64,000 nt of DNA from CAJCJE01 sp035948315 (GCA_035948315.1 DASZJG010000081.1:1-64000); one strand, 5' to 3'. Counted from the first letter of the stretch, positions 35,257 through 45,016 are shown. Translations and numbers: made by a program. Notes: a model not told the origin generated them from the letters alone.

Positions 35257-35580
35257 GAGAATTGAGCCGATGCGCGAATGACGTATGGTGAATTCCCGCA
35301 CAGACGGTGAACGTCGTTCCAGCGCATTTCAGGTCCAATAGACGCTAACGCGGCGGGATATCCCCGGCAAGAAATATCCGGCGCCTGCCGTAACGTCAGC
35401 CTTTGACCCGCATCGCCATTCCGCGCTCGAACAACCGCAGCTCAACGCGTCTTTCCGCGTCATTGTCGGGCCCGGCGGACGTCGTCGGGATGACACCCTG
35501 CCCACCGTCCTCGGGCCTGTTTCCCAGGTCCTCCGGGTGTTCCTGCACGGTGTCGGGGATCGGTGACGAGCGGCCGGCAC

Positions 35581-35614
35581 GCGGTGTCGAGCGCGGTGTC
35601 GATCGTGGTCTCGA
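35581..35614. repeat. Three 10-base direct repeats with 12-base period
   Basis: GCGGTGTCGA (35581-35590), GCGGTGTCGA (35593-35602) and GTGGTCTCGA (35605-35614). They end about 118 bases before the first PKS operon gene. Tandem direct repeats with near-helical spacing resemble activator-binding arrays of antibiotic clusters. No SARP activator gene is seen in the window. Confidence 0.5.
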
Positions 35615-35731
35615 CCCGGGGAAATGAGATTCCCGCTGGTTCGGGGACCGCTGGCTCATGGCGTTGGGAAGCGCACCAGTGACGCTTTTCCCAGGTAATT
35701 CGGCAATTGCACTCTCTAGCGAGGACTTGGC

Positions 35732-36050
35732 ATGCATCGATCACTGATCATCGCGAAGATGGCTCCTGGCAGCGAAGCACAGGTGGCGGATATCTGGACC
35801 GAGTCCGACGCGACCGAATTGCCGAGCATCGCCGGTGTCAGGCACCGTTCGCTGTACCGGCTCGGCGACCTCTACGTCCACCTGCTGGAAACCGAGGAGC
35901 AGGGCCCGGAAGCGGTCGCCGCCGCGCGCAAGCACCCGGAGTTCAGCCGGATCAGCAGGCGACTCGATCCGTTCATCTCACCCTACCTGCCGACCTGGCG
36001 CGGCCCGCAGGACGCGATGGCGAACTGCTTCTACAACTGGGTGCCCGGCG

Positions 36051-36061
<11 letters not shown>
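35732..36061 (+). CDS. TcmI-type polyketide cyclase
   Basis: 109 residues from ATG 35732, with GAGGACTTGGC just upstream. It fits the TcmI / polyketide synthesis cyclase family (also WhiE ORF VII): MHRSLIIAKMAPGSEAQVAD, GVRHRSLYRLGDLYVHLLE, then HPEFSRISRRLDPFISPY and the WRGPQDAMANCFYNW C-terminus. TcmI closes the last ring of tetracenomycin-type polyketides as a ferredoxin-like dimer. It is the first gene of the 12-gene PKS operon; its 3' end overlaps the carboxylase gene by 11 bases, so the two are coupled. Together with the TcmN- and TcmJ-like proteins it points to a linear tetracyclic or pentangular aromatic product. Confidence 0.88.
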
Positions 36062-37760
<1,699 letters not shown>

Positions 37761-38267
37761 ATGACGGACCAGCGTCTGCTCGTTGAGCTGCGGACCCACG
37801 CACTCGGCCTCGCCGACGAGCTGAGCGGCGCACTGCGCCGGATCGTGGTGCGCTCCGGCGACACCGAGATCGAGGTCGAATGGCAGCAACCGACCGTCCG
37901 GCCCGACGCGATCGCCGCGGCCCTGCCGGCCGCGGCGCCGCAGGTGGCCGCGATCGCGCCGGTGGCCGCCGAGCCGATCGCCGATCTGATCGAGAGCGTC
38001 GACGAGAACCTCGCGGCGATCGCCTCGCCCATGGTCGGCACGTTCTACCGCGCGCCGAGCCCGGACGCGGAGCCGTACGTGTCCGTCGGCGACCTGGTGC
38101 GCAAGGACCAGCCGATCGGCGTTGTCGAGGCCATGAAGCTGTTCAACCCGATCGTCGCCGAGTGCTCGGGCGAAGTGGTGGAGATCCTCGTCAAGGACGC
38201 CCAACCGGTCGAGTTCGGCCAGCAGCTGATGATGGTGCGTCCGACCGACACCGACGGGGCGCGGTGA
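37761..38267 (+). CDS. accB: Biotin carboxyl carrier protein of acetyl-CoA carboxylase
   Basis: 168 residues. ATG 37761 follows the preceding TAG directly, with AGGAGG about ten bases upstream. The last 80 residues are the biotinyl domain: SPMVGTFYRAPSPDAEPYVS, VEAMKLFNPIVAECSGEV with the biotinylated lysine at about residue 126. The linker is Ala/Pro-rich, as in ordinary AccB. It carries CO2 from the biotin carboxylase to AccDA. It lies between the two, so the complete carboxylase is encoded by three consecutive genes. Confidence 0.95.
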   Translation: MTDQRLLVELRTHALGLADELSGALRRIVVRSGDTEIEVEWQQPTVRPDAIAAALPAAAPQVAAIAPVAAEPIADLIESVDENLAAIASPMVGTFYRAPSPDAEPYVSVGDLVRKDQPIGVVEAMKLFNPIVAECSGEVVEILVKDAQPVEFGQQLMMVRPTDTDGAR

Positions 38268-38271
38268 GCCC

Positions 38272-39621
38272 ATGTTCAAGAAGGTTCTGATCGCCAATCG
38301 TGGCGAGATCGCGCTTCGGGTGGCCAGAGCGTGCCGCGAACTCGGCATCAACTCGGTCGGGGTCTACTCCACCGCGGACCGCGACGACCTGGTGCTGCGG
38401 CACTTCGACGAGGTCGTCCACATCGGACCACCGGCGGGCAGACGGAGCTATCTGAACGCGGCCGCGATCATCGAGGCCGCGTCGCAGACCGGCGCGGACG
38501 CGGTCCACCCCGGCTACGGGTTCCTGTCCGAGGACCCCGACTTCGCCGAGGTCTGCGTGGACAACGACCTGACCTTCATCGGGCCGAGGGCGGAGGTGAT
38601 GGGCGCGCTCGGCGACAAGTCGACCGCGCGCAGGCTCATGCTCGACCAGGGCCTGCCGCTGCTGCCCGGCAGCGTCGAGGCGCTGCGCACCTATGCCGAG
38701 GCGAAGTCCGAGGCGGACGCGGTCGGCTACCCGATCATCATCAAGGCGGTCGCGGGCGGTGGTGGCAAGGGCATGTCCGTCGTGCACGCGCCGGACGACC
38801 TCGAAACCGCCTACCGCGCCGCCCGCGCCACCGCCGCCGCGGTCTTCGGTGACGGTCGGGTCTACCTGGAACGCTATGTGGCCGCCGCGCGGCACGTCGA
38901 GGTCCAGATCCTGTGCGACCACTACGGCAACGGCATCCACCTGGGCACCAGGGACTGCTCGGTGCAGCGCAGGCACCAGAAGCTCATCGAGGAGGGCCCG
39001 GCACCCGCGCTGTCGCAGGCCACGCTGGACGACATCACCTCGACCGCGGTGCGCGGCGCGCTCGCGATCGGCTTCACCGGCGCCGGCACGTTCGAGTTCC
39101 TGGTGGACGAGAACGAGAAGTTCTACTTCATGGAGGTCAACGCGCGGCTCCAGGTCGAGCACACGGTCAGCGAAATGATCACCGGCATCGACCTGGTGCA
39201 CGAGCAGCTGCACGTGGCAGCGGGCGTCCCGCTTCGGTTGTCCCAGCAGGACGTCGAGGTTCGCGGGCATGCCATCGAGTGCCGCGTCAACGGCGAGGAC
39301 CCGGACCGGGACTTCGCGCCGACCGCCGGCCTGATCGAGCGGTTCATCCCGCCCGGCGGACCGTTCACCAGGGTCGACACACACGCGTTCAGCGGATACC
39401 GGCTCGGCCCGCACTACGACTCGCTGCTGGCGAAGGTGATCGTGTGGGCACCGGACCGCATCGGCGCGCTGAACCGGATGGAACGCGCCCTCGGCGAGTT
39501 CGAGGTCTCCGGTCCCGGCGTGCGCACCACCATTCCGATGCTTCGCCGGGTGCTGGCGGACTTCGAGTTCCGCAAGGCCGAACACAGCACCGCCATCGTG
39601 CCGAGGCTGCTCGGAAACTGA
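38272..39621 (+). CDS. accC: Biotin carboxylase subunit of acetyl-CoA carboxylase
   Basis: 449 residues, the length of the stand-alone bacterial AccC rather than the longer AccA3-type actinobacterial alpha chain. It starts FKKVLIANRGEIALRVARAC. The ATP-grasp loop is KAVAGGGGKGMSVV; other motifs are HPGYGFLSEDPDFAEVC, RDCSVQRRHQKLIEEGP, the metal-binding FYFMEVNARLQVEHTVSEM and AIECRVNGEDPDRDFAP. It carboxylates biotin on BCCP at the expense of ATP and bicarbonate. Four bases separate it from the BCCP gene. This E. coli-like subunit architecture inside an actinomycete cluster indicates a dedicated, pathway-specific malonyl-CoA supply. Confidence 0.95.
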   Translation: MFKKVLIANRGEIALRVARACRELGINSVGVYSTADRDDLVLRHFDEVVHIGPPAGRRSYLNAAAIIEAASQTGADAVHPGYGFLSEDPDFAEVCVDNDLTFIGPRAEVMGALGDKSTARRLMLDQGLPLLPGSVEALRTYAEAKSEADAVGYPIIIKAVAGGGGKGMSVVHAPDDLETAYRAARATAAAVFGDGRVYLERYVAAARHVEVQILCDHYGNGIHLGTRDCSVQRRHQKLIEEGPAPALSQATLDDITSTAVRGALAIGFTGAGTFEFLVDENEKFYFMEVNARLQVEHTVSEMITGIDLVHEQLHVAAGVPLRLSQQDVEVRGHAIECRVNGEDPDRDFAPTAGLIERFIPPGGPFTRVDTHAFSGYRLGPHYDSLLAKVIVWAPDRIGALNRMERALGEFEVSGPGVRTTIPMLRRVLADFEFRKAEHSTAIVPRLLGN

Positions 39622-39644
39622 CCGAACGACAGTGGGGAGTTGAA

Positions 39645-39911
39645 GTGACGATCAACGACGAGATGGGCCGCACCACGGTGCAGGGCGGACTCCGCGAGAT
39701 CCTGGTGACCAGCGCCGGATTGTCCCCGAGCCAGCTGGACACCGATGACGGCCAGACCCTGGAGGAGTTGGGCCTTGACTCGCTGGCCGCGATGGAGTTG
39801 CAGGCCGTCGTGCAGCAGCGCTACGGCGTCAAGATCCCTGACGAGTCGCTGGAGATGACCGTCAACTCCATCTCCGAGTTCGTTTCCGACGGCATGGCGA
39901 GGAGCAACTGA
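39645..39911 (+). CDS. Type II polyketide acyl carrier protein
   Basis: 88 residues from GTG 39645, with GGGGAG upstream. The phosphopantetheine attachment site is GLDSLAAMELQ, serine at about residue 46, preceded by QTLEELGLDS. The fold pattern (LREILVTSAGLSPSQLD and VQQRYGVKIPDESLEMTVNS) is that of type II PKS ACPs. It carries the growing chain between the ketosynthase dimer and the cyclases. It lies 23 bases after accC and one base before the aromatase gene. It is the only ACP in the window, so any starter loaded by the ligases must go to it or enter as free CoA ester. Confidence 0.95.
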   Translation: MTINDEMGRTTVQGGLREILVTSAGLSPSQLDTDDGQTLEELGLDSLAAMELQAVVQQRYGVKIPDESLEMTVNSISEFVSDGMARSN

Positions 39912-39912
39912 C

Positions 39913-40383
39913 ATGGCCGCGAGCACCACGAACACCGTCGTCATCAACGCCCCGTTCGACCTGGTCTGGAAGATCACCAACGACGTGGCGAACTGGACGT
40001 CGCTCTACACCGAGTACGCCAAGGCCGAGATCCTGGAGCGCAACGGCGACACCGTCAGCTTCCGGCTCACCATGCACCCGGACGAGAACGGCATGGTCTG
40101 GAGCTGGGTCAGCGAACGCACCTCCACGCTGGCCACCAAGACCGTCGAAGCGCACCGGATCGAGACCGGGCCCTTCGAGTTCATGAACATCCGCTGGACC
40201 TACGCCGAGGAATCGGACGGCGTTCGGATGACCTGGTTCCAGGACTTCGACATGAAGCCGACCGCACCGGTCACCAACGAGCAGATGGTGCAGCGGCTCA
40301 ACACCAACTCTCGGATCCAGATGGACATCATCAAGGACAAGATCGAAGCTGCCGCGCACGCAGGGGCCGGCGCGAACAGCTAG
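39913..40383 (+). CDS. Single-domain polyketide aromatase/cyclase (TcmN-N / WhiE ORF VI type, SRPBCC fold)
   Basis: 156 residues. The START/SRPBCC pattern NTVVINAPFDLVWKITNDVA, WTSLYTEYAKAEIL, then TMHPDENGMVWSWVSERT and PFEFMNIRWTYAEE matches the single-domain aromatase/cyclases of tetracenomycin and spore-pigment pathways. These cyclise the unreduced nascent chain, typically C9-C14 first and then C7-C16, giving the first two aromatic rings. No ketoreductase of the C9 type is seen in the operon, which agrees with an unreduced chain. It is placed between the ACP and cupin genes, one base after the ACP stop. Confidence 0.92.
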   Translation: MAASTTNTVVINAPFDLVWKITNDVANWTSLYTEYAKAEILERNGDTVSFRLTMHPDENGMVWSWVSERTSTLATKTVEAHRIETGPFEFMNIRWTYAEESDGVRMTWFQDFDMKPTAPVTNEQMVQRLNTNSRIQMDIIKDKIEAAAHAGAGANS

Positions 40384-40451
40384 TTACCGAATGCCTGGAC
40401 ATCGGGACCGACTGGCGCCGACGCGCCTGACATTCACATGGGAGAACAAAG

Positions 40452-40874
40452 ATGAGTGCCACTGCCGCACACAGGACGGTCGCGTTCCGCGATGCCCAGC
40501 CCAACACCCGCAGGGGTGCCGAGATCAGGGTCCTGCTCGGGCCCGCGACCGTCGGCAGCACCTCCGGCTTCATGGGTGCCGCGACGCTGGCCGTGGGTGA
40601 GTGCATCGCCGAGCACTACCACCCCTACAGCGAGGAGTTCCTGTTCTGCGTCCGCGGTGAGCTGACCGTCGACCTCGACGGCGAGCCGATCGTGTTGCGC
40701 CCCAACGAGTCCGTGCTGGTGCCGGCGAACACCCGCCACCGGCTGCGCAACCACGGCACCGAGGAGACCTTCGCGGTGTTCCACCTCGGCCCGCTCGCGC
40801 CGCGGCCGGAACTGGGCCACGTGGACACCGAGACCGCTGAGGAAGCGGCCGCCTTCGCTGCGAGGCTGGCATGA
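40452..40874 (+). CDS. Cupin-fold polyketide cyclase-associated protein (TcmJ / WhiE ORF II type)
   Basis: 140 residues. Starting SATAAHRTVAFRDAQPNTRR, it contains the cupin metal-binding motifs EHYHPYSEEFLFCVRGE (His, His, Glu) and VPANTRHRLRNHG (second His). TcmJ-like cupins assist later ring closures and raise product yield in tetracenomycin and pentangular pathways. A 68-base gap separates it from the aromatase gene, the longest in this operon; it overlaps the KS-alpha start by four bases (ATGA at 40871-40874), so the two are translationally coupled. Position and sequence make the family call secure, the exact ring closed is not. Confidence 0.9.
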   Translation: MSATAAHRTVAFRDAQPNTRRGAEIRVLLGPATVGSTSGFMGAATLAVGECIAEHYHPYSEEFLFCVRGELTVDLDGEPIVLRPNESVLVPANTRHRLRNHGTEETFAVFHLGPLAPRPELGHVDTETAEEAAAFAARLA

Positions 40875-42157
40875 CGAATTGGCCGAGGCGGACCGTGGTC
40901 ACCGGCGTCGGCGTGGTCGCGCCGGGCGGGGTGACCAGGAAGGCGTTCTGGTCCTGCCTGACCGCGGGCCGGACCGCGACGCGCCGCGCCACGCTCTACG
41001 ACCCGACACCGTTCCGCTCGCAGGTCGCCGGCGAGTGCGACTTCGACCCGGCCGAGGCCGGGCTGTCCCTGCGCGACCAGCGTCGCGCCGACCGCTACGT
41101 CCAGTTCGGACTCGCCGCGGCCGCCGAAGCGCTGGCCGACAGCGGGATCGAACTCGACGACGAGTTACGCGAGCGGACCGGTGTGGTGATGGGCTCGGCG
41201 GTCGGCGGCACCACGGCGCTGGAGCACGAGTACGTCGTGGCCAGCTCGTCGGGCCGGGACTGGCTGGTCGACCCGGACTGCACGACGCCGTTCCTGTACC
41301 AGGCACTCGTGCCGAGCACCCTGAGCGCGGACATCGCGCACCGGCACGGCGTGCACGGTCCGGTGCAGGTGATCTCCACCGGCTGCACGTCCGGCATCGA
41401 CGCGATCGGCTACGCGCACCAGTTGATCCAGGACGGCGAAGCCGATGTGATCATCGCGGGCGCGGCCGACTCGCCGCTGTCCCCGGTCACCGCTGCCTCG
41501 TTCGACGCGATCAAGGCGACCACCCCGGACAACAGCGACCCGGAGCACGCGTCGCGGCCCTTCGACCGGGACCGCAGCGGCTTCGTCCTCGCCGAGGGCG
41601 CGGCCGTGCTGATCCTGGAGGAGCTGGAGTCCGCGCGCCGCCGCGGTGCCCCGATCTACTGCGAGGTCTCCGGCTACGCCTCCCGCGGCAACGCCTACCA
41701 CATGACCGGGTTGCGGCCGGACGGTGTGGAGATGAGCGTGGCGATCGCCGACGCGATGAACCAGGGCCGGTTCAACGCCGAGGACATCTCCTACATCTGC
41801 GCGCACGGCTCGGGCACGCGGCAGAACGACCGGCACGAGACCGCGGCGTTCAAGCGCACTCTCGGCCAGGTCGCCTACCAGGTGCCGATCAGCTCGATCA
41901 AGTCGATGGTCGGCCATTCGCTCGGCGCGATCGGTTCGATCGAGATGGCCGCGTGCGCGCTGGCCATCGAGTCCGGCACGGTCCCCCCGACCGCGAACTG
42001 GGCGAACCGCGACCCCGAGTGCGATCTGGACTACACACCGAACATCGCCAGGGAACTGCCGGTGAACGTGGCGCTGTCGGTCGGCAGCGGCTTCGGCGGC
42101 TTCCAGTCCGCGATGATCTTCGCCAAGCTCGATGATGCCCACAATGGACGGATGTGA
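40871..42157 (+). CDS. Type II PKS ketosynthase alpha
   Basis: 428 residues. It performs decarboxylative Claisen condensation of malonyl-ACP units as a heterodimer with the chain length factor. Active-site Cys is at about 172 (ISTGCTSGIDAIGY); the histidines are at about 312 (CAHGSGTRQND) and 349 (SMVGHSLGAIGS). HASRPFDRDRSGFVLAEGAA and SNAYHMTGL-like SRGNAYHMTGLRPDGVEM are hallmarks of aromatic type II KS-alpha. Residue 99 is encoded by TTA (41165-41167), a codon that in Streptomyces depends on the bldA tRNA. I found no other TTA codon in the called genes by eye. Start overlap with the cupin gene indicates coupled translation. Confidence 0.96.
   Translation: MTNWPRRTVVTGVGVVAPGGVTRKAFWSCLTAGRTATRRATLYDPTPFRSQVAGECDFDPAEAGLSLRDQRRADRYVQFGLAAAAEALADSGIELDDELRERTGVVMGSAVGGTTALEHEYVVASSSGRDWLVDPDCTTPFLYQALVPSTLSADIAHRHGVHGPVQVISTGCTSGIDAIGYAHQLIQDGEADVIIAGAADSPLSPVTAASFDAIKATTPDNSDPEHASRPFDRDRSGFVLAEGAAVLILEELESARRRGAPIYCEVSGYASRGNAYHMTGLRPDGVEMSVAIADAMNQGRFNAEDISYICAHGSGTRQNDRHETAAFKRTLGQVAYQVPISSIKSMVGHSLGAIGSIEMAACALAIESGTVPPTANWANRDPECDLDYTPNIARELPVNVALSVGSGFGGFQSAMIFAKLDDAHNGRM
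41165..41167 (+). promoter_or_regulatory. TTA leucine codon in KS-alpha (possible bldA-type control)
   Basis: In frame with the KS-alpha start (codon 99, in the sequence DDELRERTG). TTA is the rarest codon in high-GC actinomycetes and is read by the bldA leucyl-tRNA, which is developmentally regulated in Streptomyces. Its presence in the catalytic ketosynthase would make polyketide synthesis dependent on that tRNA. Codon identity is seen; regulation is inferred. Confidence 0.7.
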
Positions 42158-42192
42158 AGCGGTGAACACGACCCAGTGGAAGGAGGGCAACG

Positions 42193-43461
42193 ATGAGTGG
42201 TAGGGCCGTGATCACCGGCATCGGCGTGACCGCACCGAGCGGTCTTGATGCCGAGGAGCACTGGAAAACCGTGGCCGAGGGCACCAGCCGACTCGGCCGG
42301 ATCAGCCTGTTCGACCCGAGCCGGTACGAGACGACGATCGCTGGCGAGGTCAGCGACTTCGACGTGACGGGCAAGCTCGACGGCAGGCTCGTGGTGCAGA
42401 CCGACCGGTGGACCTGGATGGGACTGGTGGCCGCGCGCCAGGCGCTGGCCGACGCCGGACTCGCCGATACCGACATCGACCCGTACGAGCTGTCGGTGTC
42501 GCTGGCGAGTTCCTCGGGCGGCAACCAGTTCGGGCAGAAGGAACTCCAGCGGCTGTGGAGCCTGCCGGACCGCACGGTCGGCGCCTACCAGTCGATCGCC
42601 TGGTTCTATGCGGCCACCGTCGGCCAGGTGTCCATTCACAACCAGGCCAAGGGACCGTGCAACGTACTCGCCTCGGAGAGCGCGGGCGGACTGGACAGCA
42701 TCGCGCACGCGGCGCGGCTGGTCCGCAGGGGAGCGCCGATGGTGCTCGCCGGCGGGCTGGAGGCACCGCTGAGCCCGTACGCACTGGCCTGCCAGCAGCG
42801 CAACGGCTGGCTCAGCGTCGCCGACGACCCGGAACGCGCCTACCTCCCGTTCGACGAGGGAGCCTCGGGCTATGTGCCGGGGGAGGGGGGTGCGGTGCTG
42901 CTGGTCGAGGACCTCGATCACGCGATCGCCCGCGGCGTCCCGTTCATCTACGGCGAGATCCTGGGCTCGGCGTCCACTCACGACGGTGAGCCGACCCGGC
43001 GCGGCGGCAAGGGTTCGGTCACGCACTACGCGTCGGCCATGCGCAGCGCGCTCGCCCGAGCCGGCGTCGGACCATCCGATGTGGACGTCGTCATCCCGGA
43101 CGCGCTCGGCGTGCCCGGCTACGACGAGGCCGAGGCACAGGCCCTGCACGAGGTGTTCGGCGAGTCCGGCCCGGCCGCGGTGACCACCCAGAAGTCCTTG
43201 GTGGGCCGGATGTATCAAGGTGGGTCGGCACTGGACGTGGTTACCGCGCTGCTCGCGATGCGTGAGCAGACCCTGCCGGCCTCGACCGGCCAGGCCAAGC
43301 CCGCTGCGGGCTGCGCGCTGAACTTCGTCCGCGAGACCACCGCTGCGCAGGTGAACGTCGCGCTGATCGGCGCGCGCGGCTACGACGGTTTCAACAGTTC
43401 GCTGGTGATCGGCCGCTACGACGCCGAGGCGCCCGTGGCAGCACTGAAGGAGGCGGGATGA
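42193..43461 (+). CDS. Type II PKS ketosynthase beta / chain length factor
   Basis: 422 residues. It is a KS homologue without the catalytic cysteine and sets chain length with KS-alpha. The site aligned with the KS-alpha cysteine reads NVLASESAGGLDS, so the residue is Ser (about 163). In acetate-primed systems this position is usually Gln, which helps decarboxylate malonyl-ACP to make the acetyl starter. Conserved CLF features such as YLPFDEGASGYVPGEGGAVL and the C-terminal YDGFNSSLVIGRY are present. A Ser there, with the starter-related genes at 51.8-63.8 kb, is compatible with a non-acetate primer. The gene follows KS-alpha after 35 bases and overlaps the monooxygenase gene by four. Confidence 0.95.
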   Translation: MSGRAVITGIGVTAPSGLDAEEHWKTVAEGTSRLGRISLFDPSRYETTIAGEVSDFDVTGKLDGRLVVQTDRWTWMGLVAARQALADAGLADTDIDPYELSVSLASSSGGNQFGQKELQRLWSLPDRTVGAYQSIAWFYAATVGQVSIHNQAKGPCNVLASESAGGLDSIAHAARLVRRGAPMVLAGGLEAPLSPYALACQQRNGWLSVADDPERAYLPFDEGASGYVPGEGGAVLLVEDLDHAIARGVPFIYGEILGSASTHDGEPTRRGGKGSVTHYASAMRSALARAGVGPSDVDVVIPDALGVPGYDEAEAQALHEVFGESGPAAVTTQKSLVGRMYQGGSALDVVTALLAMREQTLPASTGQAKPAAGCALNFVRETTAAQVNVALIGARGYDGFNSSLVIGRYDAEAPVAALKEAG

Positions 43462-43808
43462 GCACCGAGGAGTACCCCGAGAAGGCACGGGTGGTCTTCC
43501 TGATCCGGGTCCCCACCGAGCGGACCGAGGACTTTCTCGCCGCGTACGAGGCGATCCGCTACGAGGTGGCCGAGGGCGTGCCCGGTCACCTGCTCGACCA
43601 GGTGTGCCAGTCGCCCGCCGACCCGGAGCAGTGGCTGATCACCAGCGAATGGGACCGCATCGAGTCCTTCGAGGAGTGGGAGAAGAGTCCCGACCACCGG
43701 ACTCTGGTCAAGCCGATGCGCGAATGCTTCACCGACGCCAAGTCCATCCGTTTCCAGGTCCGCCACGAAACCTCACGTCACAACGAACTGACAGCACGAC
43801 GGAGCTGA
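43458..43808 (+). CDS. Antibiotic biosynthesis monooxygenase (ABM) domain protein
   Basis: 116 residues, start coupled to the CLF stop (ATGA). A dimeric alpha/beta-barrel ABM domain is indicated by ARVVFLIRVPTERTEDFLAA, HLLDQVCQSPADPEQWLITS and EWDRIESFEEWEKSPDH. Such cofactor-free oxygenases (TcmH and ActVA-ORF6 types) oxidise an anthrone-like carbon to a quinone in aromatic polyketide pathways, and the family occurs in spore-pigment clusters. The expected role is quinone formation on the cyclised intermediate. One base separates it from the DUF1772 gene, which may do a related oxidation. Confidence 0.88.
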   Translation: MSTEEYPEKARVVFLIRVPTERTEDFLAAYEAIRYEVAEGVPGHLLDQVCQSPADPEQWLITSEWDRIESFEEWEKSPDHRTLVKPMRECFTDAKSIRFQVRHETSRHNELTARRS

Positions 43809-43809
43809 G

Positions 43810-44280
43810 ATGAACACGACTGTCGAAGTCCTCGGTGTTGTGGTGCTTGCCTGGTCAGGTATCCAGCTCGGCACCCTGTGGATCATGAAGTTGGCCATCC
43901 TGCCGATGCTGAACTCCATGCCCTACGACCGATACGTCAACTCCTGCCAACTCATCGACATGCACGTCTTCCACCCGCTCGCGGTCTGGGGCGGCGTGCT
44001 CATGGCCGCGACCGGACTGGTCGCGGCGTTCCAGACCTCCTCAGCCGCGCTCATGGCGCTGTTCGTGATCGGGTCGGCCGCCATGGTCACGGTCGGCCTC
44101 ACCTCGGAGTTCTTCAACCGACCCAGCTGGCGCAAGATCGAACACTGGAGCCCCCGCCGGACTCCCGAAGACTGGGAACGCCTGCGGGCCAACTGGGACA
44201 CCGCCCACCAGGTGCGCACCTTCGCCGCGATCGGAGCGGTCGCCTCCTACGGCGCGGCGGTCATCGCCGGAATCGCCTGA
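43810..44280 (+). CDS. DUF1772 membrane protein, anthrone-oxygenase-like
   Basis: 156 residues with four transmembrane helices: VEVLGVVVLAWSGIQLGTLW, a second around HPLAVWGGVLMAATGLVAAF, a third at ALMALFVIGSAAMVTVGLTS and a C-terminal TFAAIGAVASYGAAVIAGIA. Between the third and fourth is FNRPSWRKIEHWSP and a tryptophan-rich loop. DUF1772 includes fungal anthrone oxidases and proteins of bacterial aromatic polyketide clusters. A role in oxygenating an anthrone to an anthraquinone, beside the ABM protein, is the simplest proposal. Its tight packing into the PKS operon (one-base gap) supports it. Confidence 0.85.
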   Translation: MNTTVEVLGVVVLAWSGIQLGTLWIMKLAILPMLNSMPYDRYVNSCQLIDMHVFHPLAVWGGVLMAATGLVAAFQTSSAALMALFVIGSAAMVTVGLTSEFFNRPSWRKIEHWSPRRTPEDWERLRANWDTAHQVRTFAAIGAVASYGAAVIAGIA

Positions 44281-44318
44281 CCGGCACGGCATCGACACAC
44301 ATCGAAAGGACGAAGAAG

Positions 44319-44951
44319 ATGCGACTGGTGGTTCTGGGAGCGGCCGGCGGCACCGGTCGGCAGGTGGTGGCGCATGCGCTTACCGCAGGCCACGAGGTGA
44401 CCGCGGTCGCGCGGAACGAGGCCGCACTCGCCGGGTTTCGCTCGAACTGCACGGTGGTGGCCGCGGATGTGCTGCGCGTCGACACGCTGCGGCCCGCGAT
44501 CGAGGGCGCGGACGCCATCGTGTACGCGGTCGGACCGCCGAACCGGAGCACGACGGTGGTCTATTCGGACGGCATCCGCAACGTGCTCGACACCATGCGA
44601 GACACCGGCGTCAAGCGCATCGTGACGATCACGTCCGCGCGGATCGACCTGCCCCAACAGGCACCGCTGATGCGCAGGCTGATGGTCAGGTACGTCACCG
44701 AGAAGATCCTCCGCAACATCTATCTGGACCAGCTCCGGATGGAGGACGAACTCCGCCACAGCGACATGACCTGGACCATGATCCGCTCGTCGAAGCTGTC
44801 CGACGGTCCGGCGACCGGCACGTACCGGACGTCCGCCGAGGGCTTCCTGCGGCAGGAGCGCCCGGTGCGCCGGGCCGATCTCGCCGACTACCTGGTCAAG
44901 CACATCGAGGACGCGGACACCCATCGCGCGGTGGTGACCATTTCCGGTTGA
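44319..44951 (+). CDS. NAD(P)-binding NmrA-like reductase, last gene of the PKS operon
   Basis: 210 residues from ATG 44319, preceded by AAAGGACGAAGAAG. The Rossmann opening is RLVVLGAAGGTGRQVVAHAL, followed by VVAADVLRVDTLRPAIEGAD, VVYSDGIRNVLDTMRDTG and MTWTMIRSSKLSDGPATGTY. It is a paralogue of the protein at 30561-31193 with matching segments throughout. Such proteins reduce or epimerise carbonyls or act as redox sensors. As the twelfth gene of the operon it is probably a tailoring reductase. No canonical short-chain dehydrogenase YxxxK is evident. Confidence 0.85.
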   Translation: MRLVVLGAAGGTGRQVVAHALTAGHEVTAVARNEAALAGFRSNCTVVAADVLRVDTLRPAIEGADAIVYAVGPPNRSTTVVYSDGIRNVLDTMRDTGVKRIVTITSARIDLPQQAPLMRRLMVRYVTEKILRNIYLDQLRMEDELRHSDMTWTMIRSSKLSDGPATGTYRTSAEGFLRQERPVRRADLADYLVKHIEDADTHRAVVTISG

Positions 44952-44966
44952 CCCACCGCTCACCAC

Positions 44967-45016
44967 GGCCGTCGACACCCCTGCTGGCCTCCCCTCCGGC
45001 ACGGTGGTCGACGGCC
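44967..45016 (+). terminator. Inverted repeat after the PKS operon, weak terminator candidate
   Basis: GGCCGTCGAC at 44967-44976 and GTCGACGGCC at 45007-45016 form ten perfect pairs with a 30-base loop, beginning 15 bases after the last PKS operon gene. The long loop makes a terminator role uncertain. Confidence 0.4.

Larger units (their letters stand above)
35217..35731. promoter_or_regulatory. Divergent promoter region between the E1 operon and the PKS operon
   Basis: 515 bases without a credible gene. Besides the inverted repeat at 35238-35256 it holds three 10-base direct repeats with a 12-base period: GCGGTGTCGA at 35581 and 35593 and GTGGTCTCGA at 35605. GC content drops in several places (35270-35360 and 35640-35740), as expected for promoters. 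Open frames here have no gene-like features. It must carry the start signals of both the 12-gene PKS operon and the E1 operon. Confidence 0.7.

Noticed and set aside
35396..35737. Possible 113-residue minus-strand gene in the divergent promoter
   Set aside because: Its repetitive Ser-Thr-Pro-Arg part comes from the direct repeats, it has no domain and it would block the PKS promoter.
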